Below are positions 16,461 to 24,664 of a stretch of 37,216 bases of DNA, piece by piece. The notes beneath the pieces were generated by a model. The model was given only the letters and a program-made list of their open reading frames with translations. It was not told the origin of the DNA and ran no database searches. The DNA lies in NCBI GenBank assembly GCA_905209455.1, contig CAJLTA010000022.1, forward strand, positions 1 through 37,216, in the 5' to 3' direction. Position numbers and translations under genes: made by a program. Each line of letters opens with the position of its first letter. The first letter of the stretch is position 1. The stretch is from an uncultured Collinsella sp. (lineage in GTDB: Bacteria; Actinomycetota; Coriobacteriia; Coriobacteriales; Coriobacteriaceae).

Positions 16461-16493
16461 AAGGGCGGCCGAGAACGCGTCTCGGCCGCCCTT
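16461..16493 (-). terminator. Terminator of the membrane protein gene
   Basis: Perfect 14-bp stem, AAGGGCGGCCGAGA (16461-16474) with 16480-16493, and a 5-nt loop. On the minus strand it is followed by TTGTTTGTTG. It lies 35 bp past the stop of the minus-strand gene and insulates the lacA promoter. Confidence 0.9.
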
Positions 16494-16527
16494 CGGCGGT
16501 ATTCCCCGGTATATACAGCTGTTTTAG

Positions 16528-17559
16528 CTACTCGGACTGCCCACCCTTTTTGGCGTGCTTGGACGGAGCACCCAGAAAGCGGCCCGTCAAATAGTTCGCC
16601 GGGCCGGAAATATCGAGCCCCAGCAGCACGTGTCCTAGCCATAGGAACGCCACGAGCACCAGCAGCGGGATAACGCACGAGGTCACGATCATCACGATGA
16701 CGCCTTCAATCAGATTGGTCACCTGCTGCACGATCTCGTCGGTCATCTGCTTGGCGCCGCTGGTCACCGACGTAACAAGGCTCGATGCCCCATCAGTCAA
16801 CTGCTCGAGCACGTTTTTGGACTCCGTGGCCTCGGATTTTTTCTTGTTCGATTTTGAGCTGGTCTCGGCTGACTTGTCCGTGGTGTCGGCCGCGTCCGCA
16901 GCGTCCGCAGCCTTTTGCTCAGCTTGCTCAATACTTACGCGATACGTTTCATCGACCTTTTGCGACACCCATACGCTCGCGGGCACGAGCGCCATGCCGA
17001 TCACGGCAACCACCAGTACGCGTGTCGCCACACGGCGCAGGACAGTGCTCGTGCTCCAGCGCCCGTGAATGCCGAGCGACACCGCAAAGAGCACCAACGC
17101 AAACGGGATTAAGATGCCCAAGCCAACCGACCACAAAATGGTTAGCAGGTATTTCTCGAGGTAGAGCACGGCAAGCACGATACCAAGGTTGCCTGAAAGC
17201 TGCGCGAGCTGCTCGGCAACCGGCGTTCCCGTATCACCCGGCAGCGCGGTAATGCCCGCAGACAGCGCCACGCACGAGGTCGTGAGCGCCAGTACGTTGC
17301 CCTTCTTTTGATCGATGACCTCGATGGTGGAGTCCCAAGTCTTGGTATCGGCAAAATGCGGACGAGCTACAAAGCCCGACAACAGCGCCAGTACCACGAG
17401 CGCAACGATGATACCGATCTGCAGCTTTTTATTTGCGCACACGACATCGGACAGGCTGGGCTGCAGCTCGGTTACCGTCGTATGCTCGGTTATCTGGACA
17501 GGACGCCCATGAGCCATCTCATGCGCGTCTCTTTTTTGTATTGACCCGTTATCCGGCAT
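16528..17559 (-). CDS. Membrane protein of unknown function, 343 aa
   Basis: I do not recognise a family. The 48 N-terminal residues are polar and cytoplasmic-looking. Hydrophobic segments follow near 48-66, then 130-165 (probably two helices), near 183-202, and a long C-terminal segment near 285-315. Between the last two lies an Ala/Asp/Lys/Ser-rich low-complexity stretch (about 215-250, with AADAADAADTTDK and KSNKKKSEATESK), perhaps coiled or extended outside the membrane. The strong ribosome-binding site GAGGAGG precedes the ATG at 17559. It is a single-gene transcript between lacF and lacA, with its own terminator. A link to lactose uptake is suggested only by position. Confidence 0.75.
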   Translation of the reverse strand: MPDNGSIQKRDAHEMAHGRPVQITEHTTVTELQPSLSDVVCANKKLQIGIIVALVVLALLSGFVARPHFADTKTWDSTIEVIDQKKGNVLALTTSCVALSAGITALPGDTGTPVAEQLAQLSGNLGIVLAVLYLEKYLLTILWSVGLGILIPFALVLFAVSLGIHGRWSTSTVLRRVATRVLVVAVIGMALVPASVWVSQKVDETYRVSIEQAEQKAADAADAADTTDKSAETSSKSNKKKSEATESKNVLEQLTDGASSLVTSVTSGAKQMTDEIVQQVTNLIEGVIVMIVTSCVIPLLVLVAFLWLGHVLLGLDISGPANYLTGRFLGAPSKHAKKGGQSE

Positions 17560-17676
17560 TTGGATACCTCCTCAGTCCGGTGGTTAATGCGAAAGGAAGT
17601 ATACCCACCGAGCAAAAATCGAACGGGAGGACGAACGGAGCGCACCAAGACTGTCCCCAATGACTGTCTCGGGATG

Positions 17677-17743
17677 AGTTGCGGTGGAATAGGGATTGTT
17701 TTGCGCCCGCCGGCCCCTATTCAGTCCCCATTTCACCGCAACT
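17677..17743. repeat. 67-bp palindromic intergenic element
   Basis: Arms 17677-17698 (AGTTGCGGTGGAATAGGG then ATTG) and 17722-17743 are inverted repeats of 22 bp with three differences, all transitions that allow G-U pairs. They surround a 23-nt loop. It lies between the start of the membrane protein gene and the lacF terminator. The G-U-tolerant differences suggest the structure is kept at RNA level. It is a different sequence family from the hairpin arrays further on. Confidence 0.7.
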
Positions 17744-17756
17744 TGGAGGAGGACAG

Positions 17757-17790
17757 AAAAAGCCCTGCCGCGGGTAGCGGCAGAGCTTTT
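17757..17790 (-). terminator. lacF terminator
   Basis: A 14-bp stem, AAAAGCCCTGCCGC (17758-17771) with 17777-17790, with one wobble pair. On the minus strand it is followed by TTTTCTG. It lies 27 bp past the lacF stop codon. Confidence 0.85.
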
Positions 17791-17817
17791 GGAAGGGGAC
17801 TTGGTTGTGAGGGCTCG

Positions 17818-18156
17818 TTAGGCGAGCTTGGCCTCGAGCTCGGCAATGCGCTTGTAGGCATCGATGGTAAAGCGGGTCTGCTTCTCCAGGATCATAGTGG
17901 TCATGAGAGTGTCCTGAGCGTGAGCCATGATGAAGGTCATCTCCATCTCGCCACCGCCGGCCTCCTGCGAAAGCAGTTTGGTCTGCGTGTCGTGGGCACC
18001 GATGAGCGCATCGCTGGCATCCTTGTGCAGCTGTTCGGCCTTCTCAAAGTCACCCTCGCGAGCAGCATCGAGCGCTGCAAGCAGATCGGTCTGGGCGTCA
18101 CCTGCGTATGCGACGATCTCGAATCCAACCATCGAGATTTCTTCTTTGGTTGCCAT
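17818..18156 (-). CDS. lacF: PTS lactose/cellobiose-family EIIA component
   Basis: Cytoplasmic phosphocarrier, 112 residues, that passes phosphate from HPr to EIIB. It is an all-helical lactose-type EIIA: GFEIVAYAGDAQTDLLAALDAAREGDF matches the first helices. The phosphorylated His79 lies in MAHAQDTLMTT (77-87), corresponding to His78 of lactococcal EIIA-Lac. The Asp in that motif is the likely metal ligand of the trimer. AAAGGAAC lies before the ATG. It is the only lactose-type EIIA in the window while there are three EIICB proteins, so it probably serves all three. Confidence 0.93.
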   Translation of the reverse strand: MATKEEISMVGFEIVAYAGDAQTDLLAALDAAREGDFEKAEQLHKDASDALIGAHDTQTKLLSQEAGGGEMEMTFIMAHAQDTLMTTMILEKQTRFTIDAYKRIAELEAKLA

Positions 18157-18231
18157 ATTGCGTTCCTTTCACATATGAACCAATGGAGAGCATCGCGTCC
18201 GGGCATACGCGCTGCGTTGTGTATGACAGAA

Positions 18232-18340
18232 ACAATAACATTCAAACAAAAAAGAACAGCTCAAAACGTAATTTCGAACTATGAACGGTCACTTTTCGCC
18301 CGTGAACGGTTTTTAAACCAATCTGAACAATATCGAACAC
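18232..18340 (-). promoter_or_regulatory. lacF upstream region with CAATATCGAACA box
   Basis: The gap between lacF and the LacI-B stop (18157-18370) holds several GAAC elements. These include CGTGAACGG and ATGAACGG around 18278-18310, and TGAACAATATCGAACA at 18324-18339. Its 12-mer CAATATCGAACA (18328-18339) is exactly repeated at 24636-24647 and, inverted, at 6333-6344. The lacF promoter is probably within 18230-18290, but I could not choose one hexamer pair with confidence. Confidence 0.5.
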
Positions 18341-18370
18341 AGTTAGCGGAAACCCAAACAGGACCGCACC

Positions 18371-19375
18371 CTAACGCAAATCGCGCACCGTATCGCCCTC
18401 TATGAGCACACCGGGGATCAGCATGTGCTCCACGCCAGACGCACCCCCATCGGCGCCGGCAATCTTGTCGACCGCCCACATGCCGACGCGCTTGTTGTCA
18501 AAGCGCACCGTGGTCAGGCGACGGTCGGGCACGATATCGCCCAGGCTGTCGTCAACACCCACCACGCTCACGTCCTGGGGCACGCGCTTCCCGCGCGACT
18601 CGAGCCCACGGATGCAGCCATATGCCATGGCATCGTTGGAGGCATAAATGGCCGTACAGGTCGGATCTTCCGCCAGAGCCTGACCGGCAGCATACCCGCT
18701 CTGTGCCGTCCAATCGCCACGAACGAGTCGCGGAGGCTCAATACCGTGCGCACGCAATGTCTCACGCCAGCCTTCCTCGCGCCGCATGCCCGAAAGCGAG
18801 CGCTCGGGACACGAGATAAAGTGCACGGTCTTGTGTCCCTGCCCCAGCAAGTACTCGACAACCTGGCGCGAACAATCGAACTGATCGTTATCGACCGTCG
18901 AGCACAGCGGGTGCTCCAGCATGGTAACGAGCACCGTCTGCATGCCAGGTAGCGGCTCGAAGGTGCCAAAGTCCGCCGGCATGCGATTCATGATCACAAC
19001 CATACCGTCCACCGGCAGTGCGCTCATGCGCGACGATGCGCTCTCGAGGGTATACGGATGCCCGTCTACTTTAGTAAGGGTGATGGCATAGCCATGTTTG
19101 TCGGCCGCGGCGGCAAAGCCCTCCATACGGTCGAGGTTGCCGGTACCGGTAATGTTGAACATGGCGACGCCGACGGTCTTAAACTTGCCACGGCGCAGCG
19201 ATCGACCGGCAAAATTGGGTCGATACCCCAGCTCGCGCATGGCGGCACGCACGCGTTCCTTGGTCTCGGGGCGCACACTGGGCGAATCGTGCACGGTGCG
19301 CGAGACCGTCTGCTCCGAGACGCCCGCGAGGCGCGCCACGTCTTTGACGGATACCGATTTTTTAACAGCGGCCAT
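18371..19375 (-). CDS. LacI-family repressor of cassette 1 (LacI-B)
   Basis: LacI/GalR-type regulator, 334 residues. The helix-turn-helix is VKDVARLAGVSEQTVSRTV (10-28), with Glu-Gln as the pair before TVSR. The hinge region reads YRPNFAGRSLRRG. The effector domain includes LPVDGMVVIMNRMP and VPQDVSVVGVDDS, and ends near the expected length. It is divergent from the EIICB/GH1 pair at 19733-23014, with operator copies TGTTAACGTTGCCATT between them. The regulated genes are inferred from this arrangement. The inducer is probably a phosphorylated beta-galactoside or a product of it. Confidence 0.85.
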   Translation of the reverse strand: MAAVKKSVSVKDVARLAGVSEQTVSRTVHDSPSVRPETKERVRAAMRELGYRPNFAGRSLRRGKFKTVGVAMFNITGTGNLDRMEGFAAAADKHGYAITLTKVDGHPYTLESASSRMSALPVDGMVVIMNRMPADFGTFEPLPGMQTVLVTMLEHPLCSTVDNDQFDCSRQVVEYLLGQGHKTVHFISCPERSLSGMRREEGWRETLRAHGIEPPRLVRGDWTAQSGYAAGQALAEDPTCTAIYASNDAMAYGCIRGLESRGKRVPQDVSVVGVDDSLGDIVPDRRLTTVRFDNKRVGMWAVDKIAGADGGASGVEHMLIPGVLIEGDTVRDLR

Positions 19376-19390
19376 AGGTCGATCTTTCTA

Positions 19391-19671
19391 TGTCAACGAT
19401 GCCATTGGTGGCACCCTACGCAGTCAAATGAAACGTCTTCAAGTATATCTAACGCCTCCCCCACCATACGCTCACCACCCAAAACCTACCGTTCACCGAC
19501 ATTTTTGCTTCCCCGAACGGCTTTTGTCGCCCAAATGTTAACGTTGCCATTGTGCAAACACAGAGCCACCGGGCGGCTCAAACGTTTACGCGTAAGGAAT
19601 CGACGGTTCGCAGGCACAGGAACTACCGGTTCGCGTCTTTTTTTGTGTCACATAATGGCAACGTCAACATT
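19391..19671. promoter_or_regulatory. Cassette 1 operators (TGTTRACGTTGCCATT)
   Basis: The 357-bp divergent region holds AATGTTAACGTTGCCATT (19534-19551), its inverted near-copy AATGGCAACGTCAACATT (19654-19671; 17 of 18 identical), and a weaker site TGTCAACGATGCCATTGG (19391-19408) beside the repressor start. CATAAT at 19651-19656 overlaps the second site and is a plausible -10 for the EIICB gene, which would explain repression. The distal half-site is TTGCCA. Confidence 0.65.
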
Positions 19672-19732
19672 TTGGCAACCGAACGTCAAAAGCTACCATC
19701 GTTGCTAACCCACCGACTCTTAGGAGCATTGC

Positions 19733-21508
19733 ATGGAGCAACTCATCGCCATCATCGAAAAGGGCCAGCCCTTTTTCAACGCGATCGCCCGCAACAAGTA
19801 CCTCAAGGCGATCCGCGACGGCTTTATCTCCGTCATCCCCATCATCATCTTCTCGTCCATCTTCTGCCTGGTAGCCTCGGTCCCCAACATCTGGGGTTTC
19901 TACTGGCCCGATGACATCAACAACGCTCTGTGGAAGTGCTACAACTACTCCATGGGCATCCTGGCCATCGCCTGCGCCGCCACCACCGCCAAGCACTTCG
20001 CCGACGCTCAGAACCGCGACCTGCCCAAGAATAACCAGATTAACTTTATCTCATGCATGTGCGCGGCCATCATCGGCTTCTTGCTCCTTTCGAGCGACAC
20101 GGTCGCCACGGACGCCGCCAGCGGCTTCAACACCACCTACCTTGGTTCCAAGGGCCTGCTGACCGCCTTCATCGCTGCGTTTGTGACCGGCATCATCTAC
20201 AAGTTCTTTATCAAGCGCAACATCACCGTCAAGATGCCCGAGCAGGTTCCGCCCAACATCTCGCAGACCTTCAAGGACATCATCCCCTTCTCCGTCTGCA
20301 TCACCGTCTTTTGGGTTTTTGACATCGTCTTCCGCGCTGCTTTTGGCTTCTGCTTTGCCCAGGGCGTCATCCAGGTGTTCCAGCCCCTGTTCACCGCTGC
20401 CGACGGCTATATCGGCCTCGCTGTGATTTACGGCGCCATGAGCCTCTTCTGGTTCGTCGGCGTCCACGGCCCCTCGATCGTCGAGCCCGCCATCGCCGCC
20501 GCTCTCGTTGCCAACATGACCGACAACCTAGCTGCGTTCCAGGCTGGCCAGCACGCTTCCGCTGTCCTGACCCAGGGTGCCCAGTACTTCGTCGTCTGCA
20601 TGGGCGGCACCGGTGCCACGCTCGTCCTGGTCTTTATGTTCTGCTTCCTAGCCAAGTCCCAGGAGATGCGCGCCGTCGGTAAGGCCGCCATCGTCCCCGT
20701 CTGCTTTGCCGTCAACGAGCCGCTGCTGTTCGCCGCGCCCATCGTGCTCAACCCCGTCTTCTTTGTCCCGTTTGTCTTTGCCCCGATCGCCAACATCTGG
20801 ATCCTCAAGATCTTTATCGACTTCTTGGGCATGAACGGCTTTATGTACACCCTGCCCTGGACTGTCCCCGGCCCCATCGGCACCATCATGGGCCTGGGCT
20901 TCCAGCCGCTCGCCTTTGTGATGCTCGCCCTTATCCTGGTCGTCGACTTCGTTCTGTACTACCCGTTCTTCCGTGCCTACGACGCCCAGAAGTGCGCCGA
21001 GGAGGCCGAGATTTCCGAGGAGGAGCTCGCCGCCAAGAACGCCGAGAAGGCCGCCAAGCTCAACGATGCCTTCCAGGGCAAGGCTGACGCCAAGAGCGTT
21101 GCCGCCGGCGCTGCTGCCGAGGCCGTGAAGGCCGCCGCCCCCGCCGCTCCCGCCGCTGTCGCCACTGAGGCAACGACCGCCAGCGACCTCAACGGCAAGC
21201 GCGTACTCGTGCTCTGCCAGGGTGGCGGTACCTCGGGCCTGCTCGCCAACGCGCTGGCCAAGGCCGCCAAGGAGCGCGGCATCAATCTTGAGACCGCTGC
21301 CGAGGCCTATGGCAACCACGTGGACATGCTCCCCGACTTCGATCTGGTCGTCCTGGCCCCGCAGGCCGCAAGCTACCTGGCCGACCTGCAGAAGGACTGC
21401 GAGCGCGTGGGCAACAAGTGCGTCGCCTGCCGCGGTAAGCAGTACATCGAGCTTTCCCAGAACGGTGATAAGTCTCTCGCCTTCGTAAGCGAGCAACTCT
21501 CGAAGTAA
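19733..21508 (+). CDS. PTS lactose/cellobiose-type EIICB (cassette 1)
   Basis: Membrane transporter that imports and phosphorylates a beta-glycoside, 591 residues. Residues 1-425 are the EIIC channel of the Lac/Cel family, with multiple helices and the conserved stretches WFVGVHGPSIVEPA and FAVNEPLLFAAPIVLNP. An Ala/Glu-rich linker covers about 430-485. EIIB occupies 486-591 with the phospho-Cys495 in LVLCQGGGTSG. It differs from the other two EIICB proteins, which read LCAGAGTSA, and its EIIC sequence is the most divergent, so its sugar may differ. It is followed by a GH1 enzyme 66 bp downstream. LacE is a fair family name but the substrate is inferred. Confidence 0.9.
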   Translation: MEQLIAIIEKGQPFFNAIARNKYLKAIRDGFISVIPIIIFSSIFCLVASVPNIWGFYWPDDINNALWKCYNYSMGILAIACAATTAKHFADAQNRDLPKNNQINFISCMCAAIIGFLLLSSDTVATDAASGFNTTYLGSKGLLTAFIAAFVTGIIYKFFIKRNITVKMPEQVPPNISQTFKDIIPFSVCITVFWVFDIVFRAAFGFCFAQGVIQVFQPLFTAADGYIGLAVIYGAMSLFWFVGVHGPSIVEPAIAAALVANMTDNLAAFQAGQHASAVLTQGAQYFVVCMGGTGATLVLVFMFCFLAKSQEMRAVGKAAIVPVCFAVNEPLLFAAPIVLNPVFFVPFVFAPIANIWILKIFIDFLGMNGFMYTLPWTVPGPIGTIMGLGFQPLAFVMLALILVVDFVLYYPFFRAYDAQKCAEEAEISEEELAAKNAEKAAKLNDAFQGKADAKSVAAGAAAEAVKAAAPAAPAAVATEATTASDLNGKRVLVLCQGGGTSGLLANALAKAAKERGINLETAAEAYGNHVDMLPDFDLVVLAPQAASYLADLQKDCERVGNKCVACRGKQYIELSQNGDKSLAFVSEQLSK

Positions 21509-21517
21509 GTAACGCTC

Positions 21518-21551
21518 AGGGCCAGCCGACCATCCAAGACCGGCTGGCCCT
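21518..21551 (+). terminator. Intercistronic hairpin, cassette 1
   Basis: An 11-bp perfect stem, AGGGCCAGCCG (21518-21528) with 21541-21551, followed by only TCGATTT. It sits between the EIICB and GH1 genes. It probably acts as a partial terminator or mRNA-stability element rather than a full stop. Confidence 0.6.
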
Positions 21552-21574
21552 TCGATTTAGACGATTGGATCATC

Positions 21575-23014
21575 ATGTCCGTTAACCCTGCTAGCGTCAC
21601 CAACCCGCCTGCGCAGTTTCCCGAGGACTTTGTCTTTGGCGGCGCTACCGCTGCCTACCAGGTAGAGGGCGAGACCCGCACCCACGGTAAAGGCAAAGTC
21701 GCCTGGGACGACTTCCTGGAGGCCCAGGGGCGCTTCTCCCCCGATCCCGCTTCGGACTTCTACAACCAGTATCCCGTCGATCTGGAGCTGTGCGAGGAGT
21801 TCGGCATCAACGGCATTCGCCTCTCCATCGCCTGGAGCCGCATCTTTCCCAACGGCACCGGTGAGATTAACCCCGAGGGCGTCCAGTTCTATCACGATCT
21901 CTTCGCCGAGTGCCACAAGCACCACGTTGAGCCGTTTGTCACGCTGCATCACTTTGATACGCCGCTGTCCCTCTTTGAGAAGGGCGACTTCCTCAACCGC
22001 GAGACCATCGACGCCTTTGTGGACTTTGCCACCTTCTGCTTTAAGGAGTACGCCGACCAGGTGACCTATTGGTTCACCTTTAACGAGATCTGGGCCGACG
22101 CCTCCAACACCTACATCGAGGGCACCTTCCCCGGTGGCGTCAAGGCGCATCTGGCCGAGGCTTTCCAGTGCGAGCACAACATGATGCTCGCCCACGCCAA
22201 GGCAGTACTGGCCTTCCACAACGGCGGTTTTAAGGGCAAGATTGGCGTCATTCAGTCGCTGGAGTTCAAGTATCCGCTCAACGAGAACGACCCCGCCGAT
22301 ATCAAGGCCGCCAACAACGAGCACGTGCTGCAAAACCAGTTCTTGCTCGACGCCACCTTCCGCGGCGACTACGCGCCCGACACCCTCGAGTGCGCCAACC
22401 GCCTGGCTGCCGTCTCGGGCGGCACCATCGAGATCTTGGACGAGGACCTCGAAATTATGCGCGAGGCAGCGCTCTACAACGACTACCTGGGCGTTAACAA
22501 CTACCAGTGCCGTTTTTTGAAGGCTTACGATGGCGAGAACGACCTGCACCACAACGGTACGGGCGAGAAAGGCACCGGCCGCTGGCGCGTTAAGGGTATT
22601 GGCGAGCATGTGAACAAGCCTGGCATCCCCACCACCGACTGGGACTGGATCATCTATCCCGAGGGCCTGTTCGATCTGCTCGTCTACATTAAGCAGCGCT
22701 ACCCCAACTACAAGCAGATCTTCATCACCGAGAACGGCATGGGCTACAAGGACCCCTACAAGGACGGTTTTGTGGACGACCAGCCGCGCATCGACTACAT
22801 CGAGCAGCACCTGCGCTGGTTGCTCAAGGCCATGGAGGTGGGCGTCAACGTGGGCGGTTACTTCCTGTGGAGCCTGCAGGATCAGTTCTCCTGGACCAAT
22901 GGCTACAACAAGCGTTACGGCTTCTTCTACGTTGACTTTGAAACCCAGAAGCGCACGCCCAAGGCAAGCGCATACTGGTATAAGCACGTGGCGCAGACCC
23001 GTCGTCTGGACTAG
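21575..23014 (+). CDS. lacG: GH1 6-phospho-beta-galactosidase (cassette 1)
   Basis: Cytoplasmic retaining glycosidase, 479 residues, hydrolysing phosphorylated beta-galactosides such as lactose-6-P. The acid/base Glu171 is in TFNEI and the nucleophile Glu386 in ITENGMG. The phosphate-binding signature SWTNGYNKRYG (439-449) places Ser439, Lys446 and Tyr448 as in lactococcal LacG. It also keeps the Trp440 that, in family knowledge, goes with galacto- rather than gluco-configured substrates. The ATG at 21575 has only a weak upstream site, suggesting reliance on readthrough from the EIICB gene. 6-Phospho-beta-glucosidase activity cannot be excluded. Confidence 0.88.
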   Translation: MSVNPASVTNPPAQFPEDFVFGGATAAYQVEGETRTHGKGKVAWDDFLEAQGRFSPDPASDFYNQYPVDLELCEEFGINGIRLSIAWSRIFPNGTGEINPEGVQFYHDLFAECHKHHVEPFVTLHHFDTPLSLFEKGDFLNRETIDAFVDFATFCFKEYADQVTYWFTFNEIWADASNTYIEGTFPGGVKAHLAEAFQCEHNMMLAHAKAVLAFHNGGFKGKIGVIQSLEFKYPLNENDPADIKAANNEHVLQNQFLLDATFRGDYAPDTLECANRLAAVSGGTIEILDEDLEIMREAALYNDYLGVNNYQCRFLKAYDGENDLHHNGTGEKGTGRWRVKGIGEHVNKPGIPTTDWDWIIYPEGLFDLLVYIKQRYPNYKQIFITENGMGYKDPYKDGFVDDQPRIDYIEQHLRWLLKAMEVGVNVGGYFLWSLQDQFSWTNGYNKRYGFFYVDFETQKRTPKASAYWYKHVAQTRRLD

Positions 23015-23076
23015 CGGCTTGCGACGAGCGGTTGGCGGAGTTGCACCGCCCACATAACCTGTCCCCCATTTCTCAG

Positions 23077-23119
23077 CCGGGGGTGGCACGTCACACGGCG
23101 CGCCGCCCCCGGTCTTTTT
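23077..23119 (+). terminator. Cassette 1 terminator
   Basis: An 11-bp stem, CCGGGGGTGGC (23077-23087) with GCCGCCCCCGG (23102-23112), with one wobble pair. It is followed by TCTTTTT. It lies 63 bp after the GH1 stop and 17 bp before hairpin array A. Confidence 0.88.
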
Positions 23120-23135
23120 GGGCGGTTCGGGGTCC

Positions 23136-23276
23136 GTTTGTCTCAATCTGTAACATCTAGCCGAGTTTTTGGGTCCTAGCTGTTACAGATTGAGACGAAC
23201 AGGATTGCTCTTTCCGAAGAATCTAAATCTGTAACACGTAGCCCGCTTTTGACCGTCTACCTGTTACAAATCGAGA
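23136..23276. repeat. Hairpin array A (2 units)
   Basis: Unit A1 has 20-bp arms at 23136-23155 (ending CTGTAACA) and 23181-23200 (starting TGTTACAG), with one G-T pair and a 25-nt loop of type I (contains CCGAGTTTTTGGGTC). Unit A2 has arms at 23222-23236 and 23262-23276, with a 25-nt loop of type II (contains CGCTTTTGACCG). The cores are 26 bp apart. The array fills the space between the cassette 1 terminator and the LacI-C stop codon (23292). No other terminator for LacI-C is visible. Confidence 0.9.
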
Positions 23277-23291
23277 CAAACGGAGTAGGAC

Positions 23292-24320
23292 CTAACCCCG
23301 TATGTCCCTAACAGTCGAGCGTTCGACCAGCGTACTCGGCACATGAATCGCCTCGATAGACGAGCTCTCTCCAATCGCCGCCTCAAACGCAAGCTTACCG
23401 ACACCGCGCAAATCAAATCGCAGCGTCGTCAGCCGATTGTGAGGAACAAGTCCCTCGAGTGCGTCGTCGATACCAACCACGCTCACGTCGTCGGGCACGG
23501 ACAGGCCCGCGTTCTCGAGCGCGGCGATAACGCCCAGCGCCATCTGGTCATTTGCCGCAAGCACGGCAGTCGGCGCCTGCGACCCGCCGGCAAGCACCTC
23601 GGCCGCAATCCGCTCGCCCATGGCGTACCCACTGTCCGCACTCCAATCGCCACGCAGCATCGGAGCGGCATCGACATGAGCACGACCCAGCGTATCGCGC
23701 CAACCGGCCTCACGAAAACGCGAGGAAATCGAGTTTTCCGGACCCGCCACAAACCGCATATTCGAGTGACCATGTTCCAGCAGATAATTGGTCAACAGCT
23801 CGCACGAACCATACTGGTCGGAGTCGATCGTCGTGCAGCGCGGATGCGCATACATGGACAGGATGACCGTTCGCACTCCCGGCTGGGGAACAAACTCCTC
23901 AAAATCGGGAGCCATGCGGTTCATGTTGAGAATCATGCCGTCGACGGGTCGCTCGACCATGCGGCGCGAGGCATCGGCAAGTGTATAGGGCTTGTCGCCG
24001 CCCATCTCGATCATAGTGACGGCAAAATCGTGCTCGCGCGCCGCTTGCATGATACCCTCGAGCGTCGCCAGGTTACCGACACGTGTGATGTTGTACATGC
24101 ACAGGCCAATAGAACGATACGACCCGCCGCGCAACGCCGCTCCAGCAAAATTGGGACGAAAGCCCAGCTCTTCCATGGCGGCCAGCACACGCTTGCGCGT
24201 CTTTTCCGTCACGTTGGGCATACCGTTGACCACGCGAGACACAGTCTGGCGGCTCACGCCAGCGAGCGCCGCAACCTCTGTCGCGCTCGCCGAATGACCA
24301 TTCCTTGTCTGCTGAGCCAT
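23292..24320 (-). CDS. LacI-family repressor of cassette 2 (LacI-C)
   Basis: LacI/GalR-type regulator, 342 residues from the ATG at 24320. A GTG 12 bp upstream with GCAGG before it is an alternative. The helix-turn-helix is ATEVAALAGVSRQTVSRVVNG, with Arg-Gln before TVSR. The hinge reads FRPNFAGAALRGG, and the effector domain has RPVDGMILNMNRM and VPDDVSVVGIDDA. It is divergent from the GH1/EIICB pair at 24665-28050, with TGTTAACGTGCTCAT operators between them. One operator lies within its own 5' region, which suggests autorepression. Its 3' end runs straight into hairpin array A. Confidence 0.85.
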   Translation of the reverse strand: MAQQTRNGHSASATEVAALAGVSRQTVSRVVNGMPNVTEKTRKRVLAAMEELGFRPNFAGAALRGGSYRSIGLCMYNITRVGNLATLEGIMQAAREHDFAVTMIEMGGDKPYTLADASRRMVERPVDGMILNMNRMAPDFEEFVPQPGVRTVILSMYAHPRCTTIDSDQYGSCELLTNYLLEHGHSNMRFVAGPENSISSRFREAGWRDTLGRAHVDAAPMLRGDWSADSGYAMGERIAAEVLAGGSQAPTAVLAANDQMALGVIAALENAGLSVPDDVSVVGIDDALEGLVPHNRLTTLRFDLRGVGKLAFEAAIGESSSIEAIHVPSTLVERSTVRDIRG

Positions 24321-24380
24321 GCCTTCCACGCTAACCTGCTTCCCAACTATTCCCCGCGCCCATGGCGCATCGTACATACA

Positions 24381-24437
24381 TCGATAACGTGCTCATGATA
24401 CCCGAGCCATATACCACAACATGAAAACTTCTGTCAA
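24381..24437 (-). promoter_or_regulatory. LacI-C promoter and autoregulatory operator
   Basis: On the minus strand, TTGACA (complement of 24432-24437) and TATATG (complement of 24408-24413) are 18 bp apart, the best promoter in the window. Just downstream is GATAACGTGCTCATGA (within 24381-24400), a copy of the cassette 2 operator placed to block early transcription. Confidence 0.7.
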
Positions 24438-24512
24438 TCAAAACCGCTTACCGAACAAATACAACCGTTCGCGGCTGTTTGAAGTTGTTTTGTTTCTATA
24501 CATCCCAGCCGG

Positions 24513-24647
24513 ATGTTAACGTGCTCATTGTCAAATGTTCACGTGCTCATTTTGGTTCTAATCATTTTAAGATAGTGTTTATCGGGCTTTTTCACCGCTG
24601 AACGCTAACCAGGGAGCCTCCTGAGCGCAAACGCACAATATCGAACA
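24513..24647 (+). promoter_or_regulatory. Cassette 2 control region: LacI-C operators and LacR-like box
   Basis: ATGTTAACGTGCTCATT (24513-24529) and AATGTTCACGTGCTCAT (24534-24550) are adjacent operator copies with the half-site TGCTCA. TAAGAT at 24568-24573 is a possible -10. The 12-mer CAATATCGAACA (24636-24647), exactly as upstream of lacF, lies 17 bp before the GH1 start. A second, DeoR-type regulator may therefore act as a roadblock here. Confidence 0.6.
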
Positions 24648-24664
24648 GCGAGACGAGAGGGTGT

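Noticed and set aside
21557..23146. 529-codon frame opposite the cassette 1 GH1 gene
   Set aside because: An antisense shadow of the GH1 gene. It has no family motifs, and its upstream part crosses the terminator and array A.
23136..23276. Array A as an ordinary intrinsic terminator pair
   Set aside because: A strong terminator with a T-tract already ends cassette 1 at 23119. The array stems are not followed by T-runs on either strand; the T-run lies in the loop.
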